From Diprion similis (lineage: Eukaryota > Arthropoda > Insecta > Hymenoptera > Diprionidae), in assembly GCF_021155765.1 (NCBI RefSeq), contig NC_060116.1:11222001-11286000 (forward strand): DNA of 64,000 nt, written 5' to 3'. Under the pieces are notes generated by a model that saw only the letters and a list, made by a program, of their open reading frames with translations, had not been told where the DNA came from and searched no databases. The position numbers and the translations under genes were made by a program. The stretch's first letter is position 1, and each line of letters begins with the position of its first letter. This document shows, piece by piece, positions 26,833 through 40,000 of the stretch.

Positions 26833-26838
26833 AATAAA
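26833..26838 (+). terminator. Candidate proximal poly(A) signal of nAChR alpha2
   Basis: AATAAA about 380 bases after the alpha2 stop codon, within an A-rich stretch that makes a chance match likely. A second AATAAA lies at 27631-27636. Confidence 0.35.
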
Positions 26839-27630
26839 AAAAACCAACTTAGCGATCAATTAACTAAATAGACAAACTTGTGATTACCTTTATCTAGTCG
26901 TTTTCGCAGTTGATACACTCCCAGTCTCAAAAAGGCACGAGATTGAGATGTATGATGCTAGGAAACGAGGTTTTTTTTTTTTTTTTTTGAAAATAGGTTG
27001 AACTACACAAATGCTTACTGTAATGTGCAGATAGGATGAAAGTCGATCAATGGAAAATTTGAGCCATCGAATCATGAGCTCTTCGTTTGATCTGTGTATG
27101 GAAAATTACCCAAAGACACATCGGTACATAAAGAACGTTTATCGAGCCTTAACATTGACGGTGATAAATCGACAGTAGAATTATGTACGGGTTTATAAAT
27201 TTTGAATATTTATTCATTTCCAACGATACGGTTGTACGAAAAAAATCGAATGTCAGAATGAAACGGTGCCAATTACTTCAAAAGTATTATTAATTAGAAG
27301 AGAAAAAAAAAAAAAATAACGATTTCTGTGCATGTAACGTTAGAAGATATTCAATCAAATATCCACTAAATATGTACTCTTCGATGACCTAAAACGACTT
27401 ACAGACTGGGCTCAATTAGCGTAGCTGTAAATCTTGTACCTGCAGAGTCGCAGGACGAACGATGGTAAGAATGTGAGCGGAAAATTGTAACGATAAATAT
27501 TACAGTCTAACAAATGATGAATCAAATCTTTTCTATTTAAGCGTGTACCTACTTAGTTAAGAATTCATTTTAAAACTGTAATTTATTTAACATGTAATTA
27601 TTGTTATCAAAATGATATCGTCTAAGAAAG

Positions 27631-27636
27631 AATAAA
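27631..27636 (+). terminator. Candidate distal poly(A) signal of nAChR alpha2
   Basis: AATAAA in AT-rich DNA about 1.2 kb after the alpha2 stop codon. Use of this site would bring the alpha2 transcript to within about 400 bases of the alpha8 stop codon. Confidence 0.35.
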
Positions 27637-27990
27637 CATTATTCGTAATTAGCTTTCGTAAATACCTCGAGTTTTCGATTTTCGACTTATACACTGTTTA
27701 TTATCGAAATTGAGAAATAATTCAACTCTCTTAAATGTGCGTATATACATATTATACTAACACGCAGGTTGAATTTCGTTCATCGAAAGAATTTGATAAT
27801 CAATAATAAGATTAGGCGTGATTGAAAAACTAATCGGTTTTCAGTGAAATTAAATCTGCAGATAATCCAATGATTGATAATTCAATAAAAAAAATTACAC
27901 TGAAATTCGTTTAAGATAATATTGTAAACGTGTTTTCCGCATGAGTGAGGAGGGAAAAAATCCAACAATTTGGTTATTTTTTTAAATTTT

Positions 27991-27996
27991 TTTATT
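27991..27996 (-). terminator. Candidate poly(A) signal of nAChR alpha8
   Basis: AATAAA on the - strand, about 70 bases downstream of the alpha8 stop codon: a typical distance for a short insect 3' UTR. Confidence 0.5.
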
Positions 27997-28065
27997 GGCA
28001 TTGATTTCGTTGCAGTTTTTTAAGAATACAGTGATATTCGTTGATTACATTATGGGTAAAATTAA

Positions 28066-31000
28066 TTACTCGTCTGGCAAGAAGACTTCGGGCGGAAATA
28101 TGTAATTCCCTTTACGCAGGGGAATCCCGGAAAGCAATTGGTCCACTGGTTTCCGCGTATCGTAGAGGCTGGGTGCCTGAAAAATTATACCCATGGTGCC
28201 GCCGATACAGGCCAGGGTAAACACCCAGAGGAAGAATCTGTCCAAAACCATAGCAACAAACTTCCAGTCCTCGATCACCTAAAAACACACATTTTTATGC
28301 CGTGATATTATAAATATGGAACTCATCAGAGTTTCGTTTCCGGTTTCAATCAATCCCGAAAAGTAATTCAAAGATTCCTAATTAGTTGTCAGAGTCTTTA
28401 CTAAAAATTGCACTAAAAGCAGTTTTTCAATGAAAGTGGAAGCATCGCGTAGTTACAATTTGTTTTTCAGATTTGCGATCGGTTTCGTTGAATCGGTAAT
28501 CGATCCTGGAGGCGGGAACTACGTTAAACGGGCCCCAACAGTGAGCATATAAACGACGTTACACACGGAGGAAATGAGCCGTTAGCTAAAGTGATAGCCT
28601 AGGTGTTAGGTTTAACACGCTTTAATAACCTCGCGAGTAAACAGCGCAAGAGAAAAGTGCCGAATGTAACTGACAGGCAATTTATAATGAGGGTTAGAAG
28701 CCGAAAACTTGAACGACCCTGCAAACGCGTCGTCGAACATTTTAATAATTAATGTCCACCCCCTCCTCAGCATCCCGAAGTTTGAACGAGAATTTTTTTT
28801 CATCCCTATTTAACCAGACGGTGGAATTCAGTTTTGGCAGTCAAACGCTAACACGGAATACCTTCAACTTGCGTTCTCACCTCGTTGTCCTTGTCAGCGT
28901 CCTTTATGTGCTGGGCGATGAATCGGACTCCCTGAAGGGCGGATATTACGTCAGGAGATAAGTGCCGCGGCATCGTGTTCTCGCTGTCGGTTACTGAAAA
29001 GAGAACACATGGCACCTGATGGATCGCTCAAAAAGTGAAAAATCTTGGAAAAATCCATCATGCGAAGAATAACCGAAGATCCTCCGACTCGACGTTGGAT
29101 ATGAGACTCCTCGACCGAGTTTCCGTCTCGACCGTTTGAGCTCTCTCCTGGGATCGCACGCCTCGGTTCTATCCGATCGGCTTTTTCGGGGCTATTTAAA
29201 TTTGTCGAACAAGTATTGGCCCTCATCTGAACCCTCGACTCGCACTCCTGGTCCTCTTCACTCTAGGGGGTGCTAAGACAAGGGTGGCCAACTTTTTCTT
29301 CCATTCATTAGATCGAAGCCCCCGACGATTTTGAGAGGTTTCGCACCCTCAACCCCTTTTCCCGTCGTCCCCCTCCAGCAACACACCGTCAGCGCAGAGG
29401 CTATATTAGGCATCCCTTCGAACATGAAAGGAGCGGGGAGGGCTGATAAAATATTGAAGTTACCTTCCCTTTAACCGACGGTATCTTTATTAGCTACACA
29501 GTCTTATCCCGGCCTCTATATATATTTCATTTCCCTGCTAATGCAGCTCGTGTGATTATTTATTCACCACACATCGCAGAGCTATCCTAATTCCAGTATC
29601 TTTCCAGGTCCATATCTACAACGTTTCCGAGAATGAGACTTTATTCGCGGTTATTTCGACTATCGGAATACCCTTGAGTGTTTTTTATCACGGTATAAAA
29701 TTGATGTAAACCGACCTATGCAGATGTTCGAATAAACAGGATCTTGCTACCCAGATACGAAGGGGTGGGCGGAAATAGGGTTTCGCTCCTACCTAGAGGC
29801 TGGCCTAACGGTGTCGGGATAGTGACCCCCGTCCGTTTCCTATCATCCACTTTGTCGCAGGACTACCGTATACATCAATCCCCGAGATCTTTTACGACCG
29901 ATGTCGAGGTGACCAAGTTCAACACCCATGGGATGCGAGCGCGGCGCGGGTGGATTTTCAAGAGGGAGGTTTTAACGCCGGAGAGTCTTTATTTTATCCC
30001 TACTCTTTCCTTGTCGCTGCTGTTACTTCTGCTCCTTCTTATTCTTCTTTTTCCGCTGGTACGCTTTCGACCCTCGTTCAAGGGACGACGACGACGACGC
30101 TTCGCTAATACGTCAGAAAAATATCGTCCCCAAGAGATCCGGAGACAATTGCTTACATACCTGCTCTGTTTTAAAACCGTCTCCTTCTCTTCCTTCCTTC
30201 GTGAAACTTGGAGGTGAAAAAGTCTTCCCAAATATGCTACGCGGTTACGGTATATTCCATTTTAATTCCGCTTCAGGTTCCTTGAGACAAAAACTTGACA
30301 GACTCTTTCGCAGTATCATAACGCATTTTGAATTATGTCTCAATAAATTCGAGCCAAAGTTATTTTACGAATCAGTCTGCTAAACCGACCGTCAGTTTTT
30401 ATCCTTTACGAATATCGTGGCAAAGTAAAATACGATACCTAACAATCGTAATGGCAATTAGAACAGCATCAAACGTTACTTTTACCCAACCTATTAGTCG
30501 ATCGTACTAAATTTGCTCTCGATAAAACGTTTGACTCGCGTGTGTAGTTTTAACGGTCCGTGAAAATTTGACGTTTCGCAATAGCTGCGTGCGTTGATTA
30601 AAGTGGTCGACAACCACAGTCAAGCGAATAAGTGACGCTGCTATTGCAATTGATACATAAACCACGTGTGCACGCAAAGCCGCGATGAAATTCAGTTTTT
30701 CAATCACGACGATCAGCGCATGAAACGGCGGAAACGAATAGAGGGATGATTTTCACGGCGAGTCGTACGTAGCTCAGCCCCGAGTGACATGGCCGTGTCG
30801 ACGAGAAGGTGGGGACGGGGGTGAATTAAAGGGCTAGGAAATCAGGGGGTGGAATAAAAGCGGGTGGCTCGTACACGCGAGGCTAATTCAATTCGCATTC
30901 ATTGTTTTCCCCGCTGCAAGTACACAGACGCCGCCTCATTGTGCGAATTAAACCCAATGTTATTCCTAGCCCGCGTAGAAAATACGATTACGCCACCCGC

Positions 31001-34000
31001 TATTTGCCTACCTTTTCACCGAGTGTATAGATACCCTATATGTATATGCGTATGTATGTTCATGCATTATAAATATACGTAAGAGTTTGGGGTGAGAAAC
31101 AATTGCGAGGAACTAGTGCAAGCTGGAGTCGTAAAATAATTGGCACAACGCGATAACTCGAAATAAAATGCTGCGAAATTAGAGGCCTAGGTGAAATGAA
31201 AACCGCCCCCTCTTACCGGAAGCGTGAGGAACGTGTCGACCCTCTTCGTCGAGGGCGTTCTTGTAGGCTGCGGCCACGCTCTCGAAACCCTCGGGACTAC
31301 CCTTCAGCTCCGACGGATAGTCGCTGATGCTATCGCGGAAGCTGTAAGCAAACAATACACGGAAGTTGGAAAATGATACAAAGTTTGGTGGGTATATAGG
31401 TAGCCGGGGGTAGCCGCTGCACCCAGGATACCGATGCCAAAGCTGCACCGACGGCCAATTTGCCAGGATTACTTCGGATGATAAATCGTGTTTGGTAAAG
31501 GCCAACAAACCGGGCCTTCGCGAAACCTTTTCCCGGAGCTTTCCTTGCCTCCGTTTTCTCTACAGATGGCGAAAACTTTACTCGCCGCTGCCCCCCGATC
31601 TTCCCCGGGATCAAACTGATGTTACGGTTTTTCACCCACCGAACATTGATCTCAAAGCTGAACCAGCTAGCTTCTTTTTTCCCGGTTCATTTAACACCTT
31701 CAGCTTCCGCACCTACCCCAAAACAGATAGCCGTGCCCACATAACTCAAACTGAGTTGACGGATGGACTGAAGCTTGAACCCGGTGAGGTCGAAGAAAAT
31801 CCATCCGCAGGTGAGGATGAAAAAATTTAGAAATTTATAGGCAGCCGTACAGATTTGTAGCTCATCGGTTAAAATTTGAATACTTTGTAAAAATACTTTC
31901 AATAACAATTTTTAACGCGTTCACTAATAGTTTCAATGCCTTCGAAACTGATTTGCGTGTCCATTTCTAAGAAATGAGAAAAAACGGAGCCCCATATTTT
32001 CGGTATTATTTTCATCTCGTTTCAAAAGAATACCCATCGATTCGTACAAATCCATGAAAACTAGAAGTTTCAATACGTCTTGTAACGATTCCATGCGATT
32101 TTTATTTTTCATCTGACTAATTGTGCTTTTCTAACGTAATTAACACAAGATAGTTTTGAGTTTGTACAGATCTAGACTAAGCCATGAGAAACCTGGCGGT
32201 TTTACACTGAGAATGGCCGCTTGAATGTGCCATGCAGGACAATACAAAAAACTTCACCTTTACAAAGCTATGAAAATACATTCAGAGCAATTTTACATTC
32301 CTTGATCTACCTGTCTAAAAACGGTGTTGGCGGGCAGAAAAAGGAGATTTCTAATACAAACTAAATGCCCCGAACAGTAACTGATGCATTCATAAAATCC
32401 CCGCAACTTTAATCGTAATTAATTAGGAAAAGATCACGTCGCCTGCAGCCATAAGAAGAGGGGTAAGTTTTTTTCCCGCCGTTCAGCGGAACGTTGGAAA
32501 TCGATGCCTTCGGTAAACTCAACCGAAAGAAGACGGCGGGGCGAACAGATCACCGGGGAACTATTTTCTAGCAAGACAACTCTTGGGACTCACTTTTCGG
32601 ACTTGAGGAGCGAGCCTCCCGCGTGGGGTGGAAAAACAGCGAATGAAGAAAATCTATCGGGCCAATCAACCGCTCTCCCTCTTTTTCCGAGAACGATTCA
32701 AGCTGGTTCTGCACCACAAGGAGCAGAGATTAACCTCCGAGCCGTTTAATCGTTTCGACATGAAAAACATTCTGTCATCTGCGCTTTCGAAACTATCCTC
32801 TGAAACGTCTTACTATCCTTGCTCTATGAGAATTCATACGGTTGACGCAAAAATAGAATAGTAAAACTTTTTGACAAAACGCAAAAATCAGTTCAAACTG
32901 CGGGGCCAATGAACCAGGACTCGAAATTTCCAACGAAACCCTTTCCAAGATTTGGAAAATGGGATGGAAAACCGAGTGTCAAGATGCACGATGCGAGAGT
33001 GATTTAAACGATAAACGCTCCTCTTTCCGCCTTGATTAATTTCCCGCACTTAATTCCGCCTTTTGAGCATGCTCGGCTTCTCGTCTCAAGGATTTTCCTC
33101 AAAGCTACAGACCGTTATCCGAAAAATTAACAAATTATCACCGAGGGCCTGAGGCTAGAGGGTATCGCGACGTTTTCAACTTTTGGGTTTCTTTCTTTTT
33201 TCCTTCTTCATTTTCTTTTTTCTCACACCCACCTGAAGTCAATTTCGTTAGTGTATCCGTTGTCGATATAGGTGTCGTCGTACTCCGGGGTCGAATAGGG
33301 GGTCCGACGCATCATGAGAACGCGGGGCATCCAGTTGAGAAAAACTCGCTGAACCCAGGGCGACATGTTGTGGGTCGACGGTGACCTGCGGATCAGAGAA
33401 ATGGCCGGTTATCCCCGTGCGCGAAATAACCAAAGAAAGAGAGAGAAGGAGAGAGAGAGGGAGAGGAAATACCAGCAATACCCGTGGTTATATAATATCC
33501 GTCGGTTCATAATATCCAGCAAACTTTGAATATTATTCGCCTCACAAAGGCGTGCCTCATATCTACGTTTGACAAGCTTAACCCGGATCAAGGATATAGT
33601 TGAACGACACTGAACGGGGAGGAAAGTTTTTTTATTCATGAAGCTAGTTCGACTATACTGAAGAATCGTGCGTGCACCGTTACCTTGCAGAACCATAGAT
33701 TCACTATTCCTATTATATCTAGTCTGCAAAACTCAAGCTCAACTTTTTCTGCATCGAAAATAATTCCTCTATCTATCTCCATGTCTCTCTTATTTTTCGT
33801 TCAGAGAGGAATTTTCTCTTCCAGTTTCATTATCCCGGTTGAATATAAACAGCTTACACACATGTGATTCATATATTATTACATACATGTATATACACAC
33901 ACATATGGGCAGAATACGCGTCGGAACGGTAAACGGTGGAAAAACTTCCTTTTTCTCTTACCGGGAATCGCGGTATCAGGTGATTTCCCAAGTAAGAAAT

Positions 34001-37000
34001 GGTCCCAATACGCTGCGAGCAGCGCCTCAAAAGTTACAGCCGAAAAACTGGAGATTTTCGTCGTCATTTCTCTGCTGTTGGTCCTACGCTCTTTTCCATG
34101 TGTTTTTTGCGTTCCTGGTGGTCGAATTACTCTAGAAAGGGTCATACTAATCGATTCCGAGATGAAAAATTTCCGGCTCCAAAAATCGAAAAAAAACTAA
34201 GGCTAACCCCTTCGGATTTTTGGCGAAAATTTTGGCGATTCTGGAAAGTGCTGCAATTCATTTTTGCAGGCCCTATTCCGACGTAATTTTGCGAGAGGAA
34301 TCGATTACGCACAGTCCCAATACGCTGCGAGCAGCGCCTCAAAAGTTACAGCCGAAAAACTGGAGATTTTCGTCGTCATTTCTCTGCTGTTGGTCCTACG
34401 CTCTTTTGCATGTGTTTTTCGCGTTCCTGGTGGTCGAATTACTCTAGAAAGGGTCATACTAATCGATTCCGAGATGAAAAATTCCCGACTCCAAAAATCG
34501 AAAGAAAAATAAGGCTAACCCCTTCGGATTTTTGGCGAAAATTTTGGCGATTCTGGAAAGTGCTGCAATTCATTTTTGCAGGCCCTATTCCGACGTAATT
34601 TTGCGAGAGGAATCGATTACGCGCAGTCCCAATACGCTGCAAGCAGCGTCTTAAAAGTTACAGCCGAAAAACTGGAGATTTTCGTCGTCATTTCTCTGCT
34701 GTTGGTCCCACGCTCTTTTGCATGTGTTTTCTGAGTTCCTGATGGTCGATTTACTCCAGGAAAGGTCATACTAATTGATTCCGAGATGAAAAATTCTCGA
34801 CTCCGAAAATCGAAAAAAAACTGAGGCCAAAATTGGGCAAAACTCTGTAACTCGACGCGTTTGGCCCTGGAGGGCGAAGACCGGCGCCAGGTCAAGCTCG
34901 AAACTAACCGTCCGCGAATTTACAACTCCATAAAGAATCACCTGCCCCGTCTCCTCAGTTCCCTTCCTTCCCCCTTTTGGAGGAGCAGCTTTTGCAGGAT
35001 TCCGGGATTCGCAATCCTGGGGTGTCACACGGGGCCACTTTCCGGTCTCCGCCATCTTATTTCCGTCACACGTTACCTCGATATCCACTCATCTGATTCG
35101 GGGTGATATTCAACACCGAATATAGCTACGCCGCAGCGGCTAATCTAACGGAACAGATCAACCCCCAGAACCACCCCCTATTATAACGTCGAATTTCCTC
35201 CGCGCGGATCGAAGCAATTTACGCAAAATTGCATCTGTATGAGTTAATACATAATACAAAATTCTATTTTTACCTCGAGGGGATATTAAAATTCAATTCA
35301 AAATAATGCGCGGAAAAATTGTATTCGCACATAATCCCCTGGCAGGTTGAAACGTTCGAATTTTTAATAACCCTGGAATATAATCGGTGGAAAAAAATCA
35401 AGTCACGAAACTCGCACTCGAAATTTTATGCACCTCAGTGGTGTAGGCAACCGTAAATACTACGGCTTTTACTCGGAAACACCCTGTATATTCAAAGGAA
35501 AAATGCGCTGTCGTATATTCTCGAATTTGCCGCTCGATTCAAAGCCGAAATCCGGTCCCAGTGCGGTTGAATCGTTAGTGGAGCGTCTTAAGCTTCGGAA
35601 TCTACTTCATCCCCCCTCGAGCGGCGCACCTCCCATCGGATAATAAATTACAGGCAGTATAACGTGTGCTGAGTGACCCCACGGGACTCGTAAGAACAAC
35701 CGGGATCCCAGCTGGGTTTTCAGCTATGCCGATTCGGAGATTCGCCTGCAACGTCACGGACTCTTTACATCTACGTGGCCGAGGGTGAGAGCTGATCTTG
35801 CTCCCCGGAACCTTATACATTCCGCGATCCCACGCCCAATCTTACGCTGCACTTTGCGGTGCTGTGATTTACGAAGCACGGACGAAGGGACGTTAAGGGC
35901 TCGGCCGTTTCGTGACTCGATCCGAAATCACGAACCTCCGAGTTGATACGCGAGATACTTTCAAGAGCTGGGCTTGAAGTACCGTCAAAGTACTCACTGC
36001 TGTAAATTTGCCAACTTTGTTACAGGCACTAACAATGACCGAATGAGTTTGCTCTCGTATAGTGCCTAGGATCGTCACCAAAGCTGCTAGTTGATTTCTA
36101 ATTCATTGCCGCTTGTCGTTAACGACCCTCGTCATGATACCGCCAATTTTCAAGTCTTGACAACTCTCTCTCTCTCTCTCTACAATATACATATCATTAC
36201 GTAGACATGTATACGCTCACCAACCCCCGTTGTGTCTTACGTTCAAGCGAGAAACAGTGTTAGTGCGATGCTTCCGGTTCGTAAACTTCGGTACCAAAAG
36301 ATAGGGTTATACTTCGTTACGGTTTTCGAGGTGCCTCGGCTGCGCGGTACTTTGCTGTGATGAAAATTTACGAGCAGCCGAGATGCCTTCGTGGCGAGCC
36401 TTTGTGGCTCACCTAAAATGGACCTGATGGTGAAACGGAGTTAACGTCGTGCCAATGAGGTTCACGTCCGCAGCGATAAACCGCCTCGGTACCCCCACAT
36501 ACCTATACGCATCACATCGGCATACGTGTATGTAGCACGACGTAGGTATACAACGATTCAATTACAACTGTAAACGTGTTGGAGACAGATATCGTATCGT
36601 CTTTGATGTAAAGTCTCACATGCCAGTGAAACGTTCCATTTAGACCCGAAAACGATACACTGTACCTTGAAATTCGTCCGACAAGCCTCGGACAATTTAA
36701 TTTCTATGTCTCCGTATATTTTGATGTCTCTGACATTCACCTTAGTGGTCAGTTGCGTTTAATAGGTGTGAAAAATAATTATGCTTTTGACCCCCGGGAC
36801 ACATCGGCGAAATCTCACGGAATGCTGAAACAGGGCTGACCGGCCAACGTTGCCCGTGATTAACAAAGGGGTGGCCAACCCCGTTCTGCCCCCAGTGCCG
36901 TTATCCTAACAACTATCACACCCCTCCGGTATACCCGGACACCGGGAAAGGCTGGTTAACCACCCTCGGTTCTAGCGAGAACCTACGTCATCTGCAAGCA

Positions 37001-40000
37001 ACCCCTTTTCATCTCGTAGAGTTGTGATTTACAGGACTATCGATGGGTATAACACCAAAATGCCCTGCCTATATCGTACCGTATCAGCAATTTCAGGCTC
37101 ATCCTCTTATCCGCACGCCCAGAAAATATTCTCTCGCAATATTTCGTTCGGGTTCGGTTAGTAGCTGTATAAGCAGGGAATCCGAAGACCCGCGAATATA
37201 AAATTGCAACCCAACCATGACTCAGAGGAAATGATAAGCTGCTCACGAATCGTGAGGAATTATACTTGGAAATAATTTGAAAATTTTTCAATATCTTCAA
37301 CACTTCCTTTTTTTCTCTATTGGAATGTATACGATGCATTTATATTATTTTCATGGACGATATTTAGAAGCAATAACGGTTAAGCGGACCGTACGTCAAA
37401 CACTACAAAGGGCGCCTGTCTCGCGATAAAAAGTCTTAAAATCCATTGTGAAAGCACTATAACGTGAAAGCGCGAGCCAGACGCTCATTCTTCGATTCGT
37501 TTATACTACGAACGGCTCTCCGTTATCTCTTCATTCGTCATCCTTCACTATGGTCGGTGTCTAGACTTTTCTCGTTGCGTCAACTATATACAAATTTTGA
37601 ACGGTACGTCTATAAATCCTCGTGGTTATGTTTTATTTCAAATTCTTCAAGGACTTTGATTTCTATTCATTTTCCAGCTTAATTTTTTATTTTTCAATAA
37701 TCAATGACGGGGTGTAAAAATAATTATTTCCAATTATGTCGTGAACTTACCTGAAGTGGACGTTCAGTACGCAGACGGTGACCCAAATTGACAAGGTGAC
37801 GAGTATCATGGTGAAGAGCAAGTACTTCCCGAGCAAAGGTACGGCCAGTGATGTCGGTGGTATGATTTCGGCGAGAAGTAGAAAGAACACCGTCAATGAT
37901 AGGAGGATCGAGGCGCAGAGGGCGACCTGTGCATACGAAAGTTTTTTCAAATTTAACCCGTTCACGAAGTACAAAGATCGCTTTCTTTCAAACTGTTATT
38001 GGCCACACGTGCCTTTTCCCCGGAGTCACTTGGCAGGTAGAATACGAGAACGGTCAGGAACGTGATCCCCACACACGGAATTATCAGATTTACCGTATAG
38101 AAAAGGGTTTTCCTCCTCATGGTGATGTTGAAGGTGATATCTGAAACACAAACAGTTACCAAATCGATCGTTGGCCATACTCGGGATAGCAGAATTTAGC
38201 AGAACCATTTTCGCATAAACATTCCAAACCTCAGCTTACAAACCTCAGTTCCACACACAAAAATACTGTATTTTCGCTCTGAAAGCTCTGTTTCCAGTTC
38301 TCACCATCGAATTTTCACCACCGCGATAGAATAAAATCTAAAATAATAGTAGTAGTAGTAGTAGTATAATAACGATAATGATCCGCCAAACTGCCCCTGA
38401 AACCGTTTGAGCACTACAGGAACGATGCTGCATTACTCACACGTATAATCGGCTAATGTGATGACATTAGTTAGCCTATAATGACGCCATGGTTATCAGA
38501 AATCAGGGGGCAAAGACCGGCGTTGCATTGTATCCGCCAGCTTATTGTTGGCCAAGAGAGATTGATCGAAGTTAAATAGACTCGGACGATGTACTGTAGG
38601 CCAAACCTCATCATCGGATGGTCGGGTCACTTGGACCCGAGGTCTTAGAGCTTTGGCAAATCGATCGCTATTCACGTGAGACCCATTGACTACAACCAGC
38701 AGTCGAGCCTCCGGACAAATAGTGGCTTGATCATCCGTAACTCAAACATTTATCTTAATTAACCCAGCCGAAGTCAGAAACAGTTTACTAAACATCCAGT
38801 CTGCGATGAATAATCAAATGAATGAAAAGGTGCACGTTATCCAAATTAGTACCAACATTTTTCCGAAACTCATAGCGAACGATGGGACATACTTAAAGGT
38901 ACAACACATTAGGAATAAGAAACCTTAGAGTGAGTTCCCTTCTTTTATGGTTTTGGATAACTAAAGATGAAAGTATGTTGACCATTCTTGGATGAGAAAG
39001 AGACTCGTGGGTTAAGCTTGGCATCTGTTCTGTATACTTAGAATCTGCTTCGGTCGGTACGTCTGCTTTGCAACTTTTCTGCAACTGCATTTATAGTACA
39101 ACAATACTCTACCCGAAGAGCTTGCGGACTCACTTGACCTCTTCCATGGGTTTTGAACATTGTCCAAAGGGACCAGACTTTGCTACGGCCGGTATTACCG
39201 ACCCGTAGTATCTCACGCAAGGAAACCCGGATGGAGTTGAATACCCACCAGAGTAGGGTTCGGTACAGCAAGGGTAATACTCTTCGTTGCGAGCTGCTGG
39301 TACCTCGAGAATGTCCCATTCCACCGAAAGGTAAAACTCGGATAGGTCGATACCAACGTGGACCAAGTTGCTGCCAGAAACTTGTTCCATGTGCTTCAAA
39401 TCCACCTGAAAGGAACAAAAATGCAAGAATGGAATGTTACTTTTTCGTGGATAAAGTATGGAATGAAACCTTCGACGCTTTTGATCGATCTGGTGTTGTC
39501 TCACCTGCACACCGTTGTAGGTCCATGAACCGAATTTCATGATGCATGACTGTTCATCGAAGGGAAAATACTCTACGTTGATCTCGCAGGAAGACTTGTA
39601 TATGGCTGGTGGCTTCCAAAATACTTCACCGGTGTACTTCAGGGTCGCCTTTGTCATCAACGTCACTTCATAATTTCCGTCTGCACTGAATTCAGAATGC
39701 AGAGCTTTAGAAATTGCTCCAGAAGCATTATCATCTTGTACATCAAGGTAACACTGACAGAATCTATAGAGCAGTCTGCACTGTTTACTGACTAATTTCA
39801 CGATCAGGGTTCAATGACTATCGGATTTGCGCAGCGTTGAATTGAAAGTGACGTAAAATGAAGAAACGCAAGATTATACACTTTGTAAAGACTTACTTGT
39901 TGTAAAGAACGATGTCAGGTAACCAGATGTTTTCTGAAGGTACATAAAGCATTTCTACGCCGCCGTATTCGTCCGGATCCCACCGCAGCTTGTAGTCGAA

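Larger units (their letters stand above)
26453..28065. other. Convergent 3' untranslated and intergenic region between alpha2 and alpha8
   Basis: The stop codons of the two receptor genes face each other 1.6 kb apart. The interval is AT-rich and has T runs at 26781-26800 and 26971-26988. Poly(A) signals are present for both strands, so it is probably mostly 3' UTR. Overlapping antisense transcripts are possible if alpha2 uses its distal signal. Confidence 0.7.

Noticed and set aside
34003-34642. Repeated 60-95 codon open frames on both strands
   Set aside because: They recur with the 312-base tandem unit, show no domain and are by-products of the repeat.
39130-39801. A continuous 223-codon frame on the - strand across two alpha8 exons
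   Set aside because: It reads through the intron between 39504 and 39406 and past the donor at 39249; the true exons are 39685-39505 and 39405-39249.
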